Source of the DNA: Musa acuminata AAA Group
Lineage: Eukaryota; Streptophyta; Magnoliopsida; Zingiberales; Musaceae
Length of the DNA stretch: 64,000 bases
Direction of reading: 5' to 3'
Assembly: GCF_036884655.1 (NCBI RefSeq)
Contig: NC_088342.1
Span: forward strand, 17,671,501-17,735,500
The notes under the pieces are model-generated. The model had not been told where the DNA came from, made no database searches, and worked only from the letters and a program-made list of their open reading frames with translations. The position numbers were made by a program, and so were the translations under genes. Positions 10,016 through 20,829 of the stretch are shown piece after piece (the stretch's first letter is position 1; every line of letters begins with the position of its first letter).

Positions 10016-12124
10016 CGTACGAAATATTTCTTATTTTGAGGCAGCAAAAGCTTTATGCTAATCTAACGAAGTGTGATTTCTTTACATCTAGTGTTGTGTT
10101 TTTGGGGTATGTTGTTTCAAAGGATGGAATCATGATGGATCAAAGTAAGGTAGAAGCTATTCTCAGTTGGCCAACACCTGCTTCATTGCATGATGTGAGG
10201 AGTTTCAATGGCTTAACTTCTTTTTACAAAAGATTCATCAAGAATTTCAGCGCTATTGTCGCTCCAATCACCGAATGTCTGAAATGTGATAAATTCAAAT
10301 TGACTAATGAGGCTAATGATGCTTTTGAACTTTTAAAAAGAAAGGTGACCGAAGCTCCTATCTTAGTTCTACCAAATTTTGACAATGTGTTTGAGATTGA
10401 ATGTGATGCATCTAATGTGGGAATTGGTGTTGTTTTGAGTCAAGACGGAAAGCCGATTATATTTTTTAGTGAGAAGCTGAATGATACAAGAAGGAAATAT
10501 TCTACCTATGATAAGGAGTTCTATGCCATATATCGAGCTTTATCTCATTGGAGTCAGTACCTTCTTGCCAAGCCATTTGTGCTATATTCAGATCATGAAG
10601 CATTAAAGTTCATAAATCACCAACACAAGCTAAACAAGAGGCATGTAGCTTGGGTGGAGTTTTTGCAATCTTATAACTTTACAATTAAGCACAAATCTGG
10701 TGTTCAAAATGTGGTTGCTGACGCATTGAACAGAAAGCATTCTTTATTATCAGCAATGGAAGTCAAAGTTGTTGGATTTGAGACGTTCAAAGATCTCTAT
10801 GAGAATGATGTGGATTTCGGCTCAATATGGCAGAATTGCAAATCAGGTTCCTTTCAACAATTTTCTATCCTTGATGGTTTTCTTTTTCGAGCTAATGCTT
10901 TATGTGTTCCATCTTGTTCTTTGAGACAAGTAATTCTAGCTGAAGCTCATGGTGGTGTTTTGGGTAGACATTTCGGTAGAGATAAGACTTTAGCTCTTAT
11001 TCAATCAAACTTCTATTGGCCTAAGATGTTTAGAGATGTGGAAAGACATGTAAAGCAATGCCGAGTGTGTCATTTGACAAAAATAATAAGTCAAAATTCT
11101 GGATTATACACTCCATTGCTTGTGTCAAATGCTCCATGGGAGGAAGTGAGTCTTGATTTCGTTTTGGGACTGCCAAGAACTCAAAGGAACAAGGATTCTA
11201 TCATGGTTGTTGTTGACAGATTTTCAAAAAATGTCTCACTTTGTTCCTTGCAATAAATCGAATGATGCATCTCATATTGCTAATTTGTATTTTAAGGAGA
11301 TTGTTAAATTGCAAGGTATTCCAAGAACTATGGTGTCTGATCGAGATTCAAAATTTGTTAGTCATTTTTAAAAAACTCTTTGGATGAAGCTATGTACTTC
11401 TTTGAATTTCAGCAGCTCGCATCATCCACAAACCGATGGGCAAACTGAGGTAACGAATAGAAGCTTGGGAAATTTGCTTAGAAGCTATGTTGGCAAGAAT
11501 ATTAAGCAGTGGGATCTCATTCTTCCACAAATTGAGTTTGCCTACAATCGTTCTATCCATCATAGTATCGGTAAGAGTCCTTTTGAGGTTGTTTATGGTG
11601 CTAATCCTGCTAGTCCTTTGGACTTAATCCCTCATTCTACAACAAAGCAATTTAGTGGAGATGCTGATGAAAGAGCTAAGCAGATAAAGAAGCTGCATGA
11701 GGGTGTGAAAGCAACCATTGAAAAGCAAAATGAGAGGTAAATGCATGCTGCCAACAAACACAGAAAACATGTGGAGTTTAATGCAGGTGATTTGGTCTGG
11801 ATTCATCTAAGGAAGGAGAGGTTTTCACCGAGCAAATTTGGAAAACTAAAACCAAAGGCTGATAGTCTATTCAAGGTGCTTAAGAGAATTGGCAAAAATG
11901 CTTATAAGATTGAGCTACCTAAAGATTACGGAGAATCCCCAACATTTAATGTGGCTGATTTAAGTCCTTTTTATAATCAAGTTGTTGAATTAAATAAGGA
12001 CTTGAGGACAAGTCTTTTTCAACTGGGGGAGATTGACATGGGAGTGTCTAATTTACTACAATCTGATCATATGAACCTTGATTATGATATGGTATTTTTT
12101 TCAGCTAACAATGATGTCTCATAA
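10016..12124 (+). pseudogene. Gypsy-A: RT C-terminus, RNase H, integrase and C-terminal region
   Basis: This continues the plus-strand element begun at 3158. The frame enters after the RT core ('LYANLTKCDFF', 'FLGYVVSKDG', 'EVRSF'-type block). RNase H follows with 'ECDASNVGIG', 'YDKEFYAI' and 'DALNRKH'. Integrase follows with an HHCC-like finger (H..H..CRVCHL), 'VSLDFVLGLP', 'VSDRDSKF' and '[10 protein letters not shown]', and then the 'DLVWIHLRKERF' to 'ADLSPF' C-terminal region seen in chromoviruses. An extra base in an A run near 11226-11232 shifts the frame, and TAA stops occur at 11369-11371 and 11738-11740. The RT active-site segment (YxDD) is absent. The element cannot be functional. 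Confidence 0.93.
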
Positions 12125-12690
12125 TCTTCAACTCAGCTCACTCAAATATGACAGCTCATCAGCATATTTCCTGTACAAAGTTAAACTTGTTTCAAGATGC
12201 TTTTCTTCATAACAGAGGAATGCATTAACGGAGTTGGTTAGCAGCTGTGAACATTTCTTCATGACCAAGGAATGCATTAAAGGAGTTGGTTAGTAGCTGT
12301 AAACACTTAATTTTGAAATTCCCAATGCATGAAGGGTTGTTTCATGCACTAGTATTTATTTTGGTGTTTAGGACTTAGAAAAGACTTTAGAAACTGATGA
12401 TATTTTGCAGAAGCTCTCTTGGAGTTCTCGCTTAAACTCTGTATCTCTTGGATGCTTCCTTGAGTAGTGAGTCTTTTATTTTCAGTTCTGTATCCTTATT
12501 TAATTTCCTTAGGGTGGTTAACTTTCTGTATCCCTTTGTGATTTTGAACTAGGTGGTGAGCTGTTTTTTGATTTTATTGAGTTCGTACATTTTGCATCCG
12601 AAAAAACTGTACTATCGGTTTTCTTTCGAGTTCTATTCTACTTTACCCCCATTCTGCATCACGCCGGTATCAATCCTCAACCAAATGGTT
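12125..12690 (+). mobile_element. Gypsy-A 3' untranslated region, possibly part of its LTR
   Basis: No coding potential is visible. The stretch follows the pol stop and probably holds the element's 3' non-coding sequence and LTR. Without the partner LTR or a clear PPT the boundaries cannot be placed. It contains the 52-base tandem duplication listed separately. Confidence 0.35.
12202..12305 (+). repeat. 52-bp tandem duplication
   Basis: Two adjacent copies share 'ttcttcat', 'aggaatgcattaa', 'ggagttggttag' and 'agctgt.aaca', with a period of about 52 bases and a few substitutions. Confidence 0.85.
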
Positions 12691-12830
12691 TATCAGCTGT
12701 TAACCAGGGTCCAAGTCACAGAACAGCCTCTCTATATTTAGAGGTAAGGTTGAGTACATTAACTACATTAACACTCAAAACCCCGCATTGGCGAGAGCCT
12801 CGTGCACTGATTACGTCATTTTTTACAATA
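12690..12830 (+). repeat. SINE-like 3' segment
   Basis: The words 'ggtccaagtcacagaacagcctc', 'gaggtaaggttgagtaca' and 'aaccccgcattggcg' followed by 'gagcctcgtgcactg' resemble the body and tail of tRNA-derived plant SINEs. I cannot place a convincing A or B box upstream or a poly-T/A tail, so it could be a 3' fragment only. Confidence 0.35.
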
Positions 12831-14236
12831 ACTAGCAAATTCATAGTAATTATAGTCTCCCGAGCTACATTCCCCAAATTTGACATTCATTCACATGATC
12901 TACAATCATGTTAAAGCAGAAAGAAAACATTTTATGAGCAACCAATATTAAAATAGAAAGACAACTTTCTATGAATTTGTAAAATATATGAATTAAGACG
13001 AATTGAAAATTTTTTTTTTCTTCCCAAGAATAAATAGTGAAGGTAGGTTTTTGATCTCAGGACATTATAATGACCTCACAATGACAAGGTCTCGAACATA
13101 ATCCAAGTGTTAATTGTCAGAAACATATTCTGGCAATAATCTTTCTCTCCCCCTCCCTACCTCCAATATAGACTACAAGATAGACCGAGACTATCATCTC
13201 CTTAATAAGCTAAAATTCTTCATTCCTCTTCAGATATTAACTGGACTTCTCCAACTTTATTATTAAGGTGTTAACAGTTAGCAAGTACTTGCCAACTTGA
13301 GGAATAATCTGTCCTCCAATTAATTTGAGTTTATCTTGATCACTAATTGAGATGATAAATAAACTTTGGAGCTTGGAAGTACTTGCCAACTTGAGGAGCC
13401 AGCTATGTGGTCGAAGTTGGACACTGAGCAGGTGGAAAGTAGCTAGTCAAGAATCTCCTTAATTCACAATGATTAATAATGAATAAAGTTACTGCATCAC
13501 AAAGATTATACACTTTTGGCTGATCACATTTTTCACTCAAGACATAAGTTTGAACTGTGTTGCAGGGAAACAGAACCAAACCTTTCCAGGGTATCCTACA
13601 CACTGCTAATTGCAATCCTACCATTTCAAATGATTGCTATTTGGATAAAATTCACATAAGAAAGTACAAGCTTGCTGAAATTTCCAGGATAAACTGATCC
13701 TACAAAAAGCTCACATAAATGAAGAGGAAGCATTTTTCATTTCACTCAGAAGGGATGCACAGTCGGTTAATTTTGCAGAGCTTATTATCCTATTCAAAGA
13801 CAAGCACAACTCGAGATGGATGTTTTGTTCATCATCAACAAAGCTATCGTACCGTAACAAAAGGTTGTATACCTATCAGCTCCAGCATACACCTTATTAT
13901 GGAAACTGAACCTGGGAACTCAAGTCAATTAGAAGATATCAACTGCAACAGTGAATGTCCAAATTTGCCCAAAATGGTCTCTTTCTTGAATCACATCAAT
14001 TCATTGGGTGACATAAAGAAGAACTTCCAACCTATCAACGAAGTTCTGAACAAAACCATACTAGAATTGCAAACGAGTGAATCCTACTTTGTGTGTGCAT
14101 CAGAAAAATGATAGTATCAATTTACCACCCCAATCCCAATTGCAAAGCTCATGCAGTTCACGATCAAAAACAAAAAAAATAATAAAAAAACCAAATTAGC
14201 CTAAACCAAATCAAGAATAAGCGTTTGCAGAATTAC
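12831..14236 (-). other. Non-coding DNA, probably CDPK intron 1 (proximal part)
   Basis: It lies immediately downstream of the splice donor of the CDPK exon and has no recognisable exon in either strand. It is AT-rich with short unsupported open frames. A 21-bp direct repeat (13283-13303 and 13377-13397, core 'cttgccaacttgagga') is the only structure seen. No matching second exon is found anywhere to the left within the window. Confidence 0.5.
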
Positions 14237-14575
14237 CTTACTCTTGTCTATCCTCTTCACCGCCACCCGCTCCTTGGTGGAGTTCTCGGTGGCGACAAAT
14301 GTATACCCAAACTGCCCATGCCCAAGCAGCTTCCCGATCGAATACCGGCTCTCGAAATCCTTCGCATACCCAAAATCGGTCCTCTTGCCACACGACAGAA
14401 GCCCGCACGGCCGCCGCTTATTGCCTCTGTCATTCTGCTGTTGCTTCTCCCGCGGTGCCTGATTATTCTGCTCTGGCTGCGGTTGCTGATGCTTCTGCGG
14501 CTGACCTATCGGCCTAAGGCGAGTAGGCACGATGCCGCCGCTTACTTTGGTGTCCGCGGAGAAGCATGCGCCCAT
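14237..14575 (-). CDS. Calcium-dependent protein kinase, group IV (CPK16/18/28-like), first coding exon
   Basis: From ATG at 14575 the exon encodes 113 residues. MGACFS is a typical N-myristoylation (Gly2) and palmitoylation (Cys4) signal, consistent with membrane anchoring. Residues 20-60 are a Gln/Pro-rich variable domain. 'CGKRTDFGYAKDF' (62-74) is diagnostic of the CPK16/18/28 clade. The kinase domain starts with the Gly loop LGHGQFGYTFV (84-94) and the ATP-binding Lys107 in VAVKR. The frame stays open for 11 more codons, but AAG|GTAATT at 14237/14236 is a good donor exactly where family members splice after 'KSK'. The rest of the kinase domain, autoinhibitory junction and EF hands are not in the window. 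The gene either has a very long TE-filled intron 1 or is a truncated 5' fragment. Confidence 0.85.
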
Positions 14576-14880
14576 TCTTTCCTGCCCTGGGGGGTTAGGC
14601 TTGGAGGGATAACCATCAATGGATCAAGAAAGTAGAGAGATGATGTCTTCTTATAAAGAAGAATTAAGTGCTCGGAGTGATGATTGGAGGAGGAGGAGGA
14701 GGAGGAGGAGGGAAGGGTAGAGGAAGATTGGGGGAAGGGAAGGAGGGGGTGGAGGTGGGGAGGTGGTCAAAGGAGGAGACTGTCCTTTGAAGAGGGGGTG
14801 GGATTGGGATTGAAGGCAACCCCTCTGTCCTCCTATTCACTTCGTCTCATTCTCCTCGCTTCGGTGCGGAAAATTTTTTA
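14576..14880 (-). promoter_or_regulatory. CDPK 5' leader and proximal promoter region
   Basis: Upstream of the CDPK start the minus strand is strongly CT-rich, with a (TCC)n tract at 14686-14711 (GGA on the plus strand). Pyrimidine-rich microsatellites are common in plant 5' leaders. A TTATAA lies at 14651-14656, only about 76 bases before the ATG, and may or may not be a TATA box. The abrupt change to AT-rich DNA beyond 14880 suggests the transcription start lies in or near this block. Confidence 0.5.
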
Positions 14881-16639
14881 AATTGATGATTTTTCTAAAG
14901 AACTCTCAGAAAATTCCTTTTTTGGATTTTTTTTTTTCTAAGCCATATCCCATCTTTATATTTTTCAGATATCTTTCTTTCATATTTTTCAGATAATACC
15001 TACAACTCCTTTGTTATTTTTAGATATGCCCATAGGTGAACCGATCTCATTCCTCAGTTATAAGTTTTTTAATAAATTTATAATATTTTAAAAACTATTA
15101 TAAATCTATTTCAAAATATTATAACAGAGAAATTTTTTCTATTTGGTTGTTATTATTCTTAAACCAACAAACATACTTATTCGAAATCATATTTTTGCAA
15201 GAACTGATTTCATTAAGTTTTGAATCAATTTATCTTCGTTATAATATTTTTAATATATATATATAATGTTTTAATGAAAATATCAATAATACTAAATTTA
15301 TTTTAAAATATTATAACTAACTGATGAATCTTATATATGAAGGGATTGGACCAATTCACTATCTTATTCGGGGTACAAGTATTTCGGGATTATGATAAAT
15401 AGGAAATATTTTAAAAAAATATATAAAAAGAAAATCTATTGAGAAAAACCCAAAAAAAGTGTTTTTTCCGAGAATTCATCTAATTTTTTATATTTTTAAA
15501 AATATTTTATTAATTTGTTTAAGTTTGTTGTACGGATTTGGACTTAAGATTTATTAATTATATAATATAACAATCTACTAACTACTAAAATATTTCAAAT
15601 AAAATGAATGAATTTTTATGTTGGGTAAATGTTTTTTTAATGTCAATTAGTTTATTCCTAGATCGTCTCCTGTAATGCTAATTGGAACGTTTATATTTAA
15701 AGAGCTACCCGCTTACCTGAATTGTGATCGGAGAAGTCATTATCGCAAGTGGTTCACACACTGGCCCCACGTTTGCTGTAATTATAGGAATGGTATAACA
15801 ATCGGTAAGACCACGTTGGTAGGGATAAAGGTGCCATTAAGCAATTTTCCTGTTTTTGCTAATTGAAGCAGTGTTCTACTTTCCTTGTTTTTGCTGTTAA
15901 ATTTAAGCAGTGTTTGCAACGAGAAATTAAGTTCATGAAAAAAAAAAAATTTTTGAGATTGAATTTTAAACGAATTTTTTTAAAAGAAAGGCTGCAATTA
16001 TATTTCAAAATGAGTTCATAGAATCTAATAAAAAATAAGATCTATGTATAAATATTCATAATAAATACTTTCTGTGATTTCAACATTTTTTAACTTTTCT
16101 CAATTTTTACTAATTTCAACATCTAAATATAAACATTCATAATAAATACTCAAATAATCACGGAAACCATCTATTGTATAATGAGGATCAAAGACAGAAA
16201 CAACAAGATAAATACATGGAATATTTAGAAAATAAATAATTTATTTAGTTTTCATTCACATAATAATCATATTTAATTCATTATCATTTTTATATTCTTC
16301 TAATGCTTCAATAATATCAAAATATTTTATTACAAATAAATGAGCAAGAGGATAATAAACAGTGGGTAAAGTATAAGTAACATCATTACAATTTTTAAAA
16401 ATATTTATTTTTTTATAAATATTTCAATGTTAAATTTATTTGCCTTATAATATTTATAATAAAAAATACGTAAATAATTCTTAATATTCAAAACTCTTCT
16501 TAAGTAATTCATAAGTTGAATTTCAATGGATAGGAACATCCCGAGCAAATTCTTTTGGGCCTTTATCATTTAATTTATAATATCTTGCCCATTTTGTTAT
16601 TACTTGTAGATGAGTTCGAAAAAAAAAATTTACTATAAA
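14881..16639. other. AT-rich intergenic DNA
   Basis: I see no gene. The stretch is very AT-rich with poly-A and poly-T runs. A less AT-rich island at about 15660-15900 has no recognisable coding content. A word close to 'aaatattcataataaatact' recurs near 16050 and 16130. It probably contains distal promoter sequence of the CDPK gene and old repeats. Confidence 0.5.
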
Positions 16640-19600
16640 AAATATTAAAATATTTTAAAATATATAATAAATCTTTAAACATGATCTTTGCTAATAAGAG
16701 TCATGTTGAAGAAATTAGTGTTGTGAGTAATACTCAACAAAAGTCAACTATCGTCGTTAAAGGACCTACATTACAAATCTCACCGAGAGAAAAATATAAT
16801 TTTTGTGAAAAATATGATCATTTTGCTTATGAATATCTATTTAAATGGTTTAGTTCTCACAAATTAGTTTGAGTTCCTAAAGGAATCATAAATCACTCAA
16901 TGATAGGTAGATCTATTTACGAGAGATCCAAAGTTAAATTAGTACCTAAAAGAAAACCTCATTTCTTATAGATGAGTTTATAAGCAAAAGCTATGAGCAA
17001 GAGATGGTACATTGATAGTGGATGCTCAAGTTATATAATCGAAGACTCAATATACTTCTCTAAGCTCACTAGCCTAAACGAAGGATATGTGATCTTTACA
17101 GACAACAAAGGGAAAATTATTGGTAAAGGAACCATAGGTAACAAGTCAAACTTTTTAATTAAAGATATGTTATTAGTAGATAATTTAAAACATAATCTAC
17201 TAAGAATTAGTCAATTGTGTGATAAAGGATATATCATCAAATTTGAATCTAATACTTGTATAATTGAAATACCATATAAAAATAAATCTATAATTACCTT
17301 AAAAAATAATAATGTGTATACTATTAATATTAATTATTTTTATGATGAAACATGTTTTTCGGCTTTAGACAATGATGCATGGCTTTGGCATAAGAGATTA
17401 GGTCATGCTAGCATTAAACTAATCTCTCAAATTTCAACTAGAGAACTTATCAGAGGAATGTCTAATATCAAATTCGTTAAAAACAAAGTTTGTGATACAT
17501 GTCAACTAGGAAAACAAACAAAAAGTAGTTTCAAATCGAAAAATTAATTAAGCACCTCTAGACCATTATAATTAATCCACATGGATTTATTTGGACCAAT
17601 TGATATAATAAGTCTAGGAGATAGTAAATACGTAATTGTAATTATTAATGATTTTAGTAGATACACTTGGACATACTTCTTGGCTCACAAAAGTGATTGT
17701 TTTAAATTTTTCTCGAAATTTTATAAACTTGCTCAAAATAAAAAGGGTTTTATGATTTAATCTATTCGTAGTGATCGCGGTAGTGAATTTCAAAACCATA
17801 ATTTTCAAAATTTTTATGAGTCAAATGGGTACAACCATAATTTCTCTACTCTAAGAAATCCATAATAAAATCAAGTCATTGAAAGAAAAAATAGAAGCTT
17901 ATAAGAAATGGCAAGAACCATGTCAAATGATCATAGCCTACCCAAATATTTTTGGGTCAAAGTCTTAAATATGACATGCTATGTCATGAACAGGGTTCTT
18001 ATAAGACCATTACTTTCCAAAACTCTATATAAATTATGAAATAACAAAAAATCCAAGGTTTTATATTTTAAAATTTTTAGGTATAAATGTTTTATTTTAA
18101 ATGAAAAAGATGCCTTAGGAAAATTTGATGCTAAAGCCGATAAAAGTATTTTTTTTGTTATTCCTTTATTTCTAAAACCTTTCGTGTTTTTAATAAAAGA
18201 ACATTGGTTATAGAGGAATCTATTCATGTTATTTTTAATGAGTTTCCCAAATTTAAGAAAAATAATTTTGATGATGATTTTGATTTTGATGCTTTAAAAG
18301 TGAATGAACACTCTCCTCCTCTAAGTAACTTGGATGCATCTTCTTCCAAAGAATCCTTACCTAAGGATTGGAAGTATGTAAATACTCACTCTAAAGAGCT
18401 AAACATTGAAGATATATCAAAAGGTGTTCAAACTCGTTCTTCTCTTAAAAATTTTTATGCGAATGCAATCTCTTTATCTCAAATTGAATATAAATGCATT
18501 GACGAAGCCCTAAAAGATTCATGGGTCTTTGCAATGCATGAGGAATTAAATCAATTTGAGATAAATGAGGTGTGAAAGTTTGTTCCTAGACCTAGTGACC
18601 ATTTGGTAATTGGTACTAAATGAGTCTTTAGAAACAAGCAATATGAACTTGGTATCATGGTTAGAAACAAAGCTAGATTAGTGGCCAAAGGTTTTAACCA
18701 ACAAGAAAGTATCGATTATGAAGAAACCTTCGCTCTTGTGGCTAGACTTGAAGCCATAAGGATTCTCCTTGTCTTTGCTAGTTGTAATAATTTTAAGTTA
18801 TTTCAAATGGATGTTAAAAGTACTTTTCTTAATGGCTTTATTTTCGAAGAAGTTTATGTTGAACAACCTCCCAGATTTGATAATGCTATTTTTTCGAATC
18901 ATGTTTTAAAGTTATCTAAGGCTCTCTATGGTTTGAAACGAGCCCCAAGGGCTTGGTATGAGAGACTTAGTTCTTTTCTAATTAAGAATGATGTTTTGAA
19001 AGGCAAGGTTGAAACCATATTATTTATTAACTATTTAGAAAATAATTTTCTTATAGTTCAAATTTATATTGATGATATCATTTTTGCTTTTTCAAATGAG
19101 TCTTTATGTGAGTCTTTTACCAAATGTATGAGCCTAAGAGTTTGAAATGAGTTTAATGGGTGATTTAACTTTCTTCTTAGGATTGTAAATTAAGCAGCTA
19201 AGTGATGTAATTTTTGTTAGTCAAACTAAATATGCTTTAGATCTATTAAAACAGTTTAATATGGATAGCTCTAAGACTATTAACACACTAATGAGCACTT
19301 CCATTAAGTTAGATATAGACCATAATGGAGAAAATTTTGATCAAAAGACTTGTAGGGGTATGATAGATAATTTATTATACCTCACAGCAACTAGACCTGA
19401 TATTATGTTTAGTGTTGGACTATGTGCTAGATTTCAATCTAATCCTAAGTAATCTCACTTAAAAGTTGTTAAAAAGATTTTTAGATACCTAAAAGGAATT
19501 CCTAATCTAGGATTATAGTATCCAAAAACTAAAAATCTTGAATTGATTGCTTATGCCGATACTGATTTTGCTGGTTATCAAATATATAGAAAAAACACAT

Positions 19601-19920
19601 TTGAAATATGTCAACTCTTAGGTTATGCACTTGTCTCTTGGTCGTCCAAGAAACAAAACTCGGTTGCATTATCTACAAGCAAAGCTAAATATATAGTAGT
19701 AGGTGCATATTGTGCACAAGTTATATAGATGAAAAACACATTAGAAGATTATGAAATTCACTTGAAAAACATACCTATAAAATATGATAACACTAGTGCA
19801 ATATGTTTAACAAAAATTCTCATTCGAGATCATATTAATAATCATGATATATCTTTAGAATTTATTGATACTAAACATCAATTAACAGTTATTTTTATAA
19901 AACCATTGAATAAGGAATAA
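16640..19920 (+). pseudogene. Sirevirus S1 pol (Ty1/copia), heavily decayed, 5' truncated
   Basis: Homology to S4 begins near 16640, within late gag, so the 5' LTR, PBS and most of gag are missing. In order: degenerate zinc knuckle ('YNFCEKYDHFAYEY', 16795-16840); protease-type WYIDSGCS (17005); GAG-pre-integrase 'LWHKRLGHAS' (17382) and CX2C 'CDTCQLGK'; integrase from 17570 with stops; RT from 18600 with '[10 protein letters not shown]', '[14 protein letters not shown]' and active-site YIDD (near 19070); RNase H to 'FIKPLNKE' at 19917, where the segment normally joining 'LIRDH' to the TKH block is shortened. The many stops are mainly C-to-T or G-to-A type. The 'VEQPP.F' and '[13 protein letters not shown]' blocks are Sirevirus/Maximus-like. 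Confidence 0.88.
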
Positions 19921-20820
19921 TTTAATTTTATTATAAGAGAATTAGGCATGCTAAATTTTCCTAATGCATAAATTCCTCGTATATATATATTTTTGATTTC
20001 TCGATTTTTTGTAACTTGAGTTTTCCTTTTAAATGGAGATAATTTCCTTCATTCATACCAAAGAAGAGATTTGATTCATAAATTTTTAGTATACACATTT
20101 TGATCTTTTATAATGAATCCTTTTTCTTTGTTAAAGTAGAAGCTTGATTCAATGAAACTTTCTTTATGGATTTGATTTGGTTCAAATCTTTTCATGGATT
20201 TGGTTGTTATAAACTTGAATTTTCTTGTGTTGAATGAATTACTCCCATTTTCTTCTTTCTCTTCTTCTTATAACAAAAGGAAGAAGGAAAAAAGAAACTT
20301 GCACATCTTAAAAAGAACCAAAAAGTGCTTGCACATCTAAAACAAATATGCTAGCTTGCCCATTTCAAGAAGCAAAAGTAGTTATCTTGTAAAGTTTTTG
20401 CTTAAACTTCTCAATTTCACAAATTTGCTAGCTTGCATAAATTAGTGTAAAACTTACTTGCATAAGTTTAAGATACTTGTTGAATGATTCTTCTTTTTGT
20501 TGATGACAAAGAGAAAGAAATGATGAATGTTTGGAATCATACCAAAATGATGTTGAATACGGTATCATGCGTGAAGTGATAAGGGTTAAAAAATTCTTTA
20601 GTATCATTTATGTTATATTAAATTTGGTATCATGCATAAAGTGATAAATGATGCTTTAGTATCATGCTTTAGTACCATGAATGTCATGCCCAAAATGATA
20701 TTAATTTTGCTATCAGGCATAAAGTGATGAATGCTTCAGTATCATATAGGTCATGCCTAAAGTGATGTTGATTTATTATCATGCATGAAGTGATAAAATT
20801 ATGCATGCTATGCTTTAATG
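19921..20820 (+). mobile_element. Sirevirus S1 3' non-coding region
   Basis: It follows the pol end and precedes the transposon insertion at 20830; the region resumes at 22826 and runs to the PPT. It contains 'tgctagcttgc' words and 'ttgttgatgacaaagagaaag', both shared with the 3' regions of S2-S5, which ties it to the same family. No coding potential is seen. Confidence 0.75.
20550..20810 (+). repeat. Degenerate tandem repeat, about 60-bp unit
   Basis: Around five imperfect units are built on 'ttagtatcatg' followed by 'catgcataaagtgat' and 'aatgatg'. The units vary in length, so this is an eroded minisatellite within the S1 3' region. Confidence 0.7.
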
Positions 20821-20829
20821 ACTTGAAAC
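20821..20829. repeat. Target-site duplication, left copy (9 bp)
   Basis: ACTTGAAAC here is repeated exactly at 22826-22834, flanking the Mutator-like element. Confidence 0.85.

Noticed and set aside
12690..12830. tRNA gene
   Set aside because: The tract has SINE-like words, but no cloverleaf or anticodon arm can be formed by eye.
13719..14111. 130-codon plus-strand frame near the CDPK exon
   Set aside because: No known domain, and it lies in the likely intron of the opposite-strand gene. Its codon composition looks random.
14225..14635. Plus-strand open frame of 136 codons opposite the CDPK exon
   Set aside because: It is the complement of a clear kinase exon with G/C-rich codons and has no family motifs of its own.
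15660..15900. Possible small gene in a less AT-rich island
   Set aside because: The 63-codon frame has no recognisable content and no splice or promoter support.
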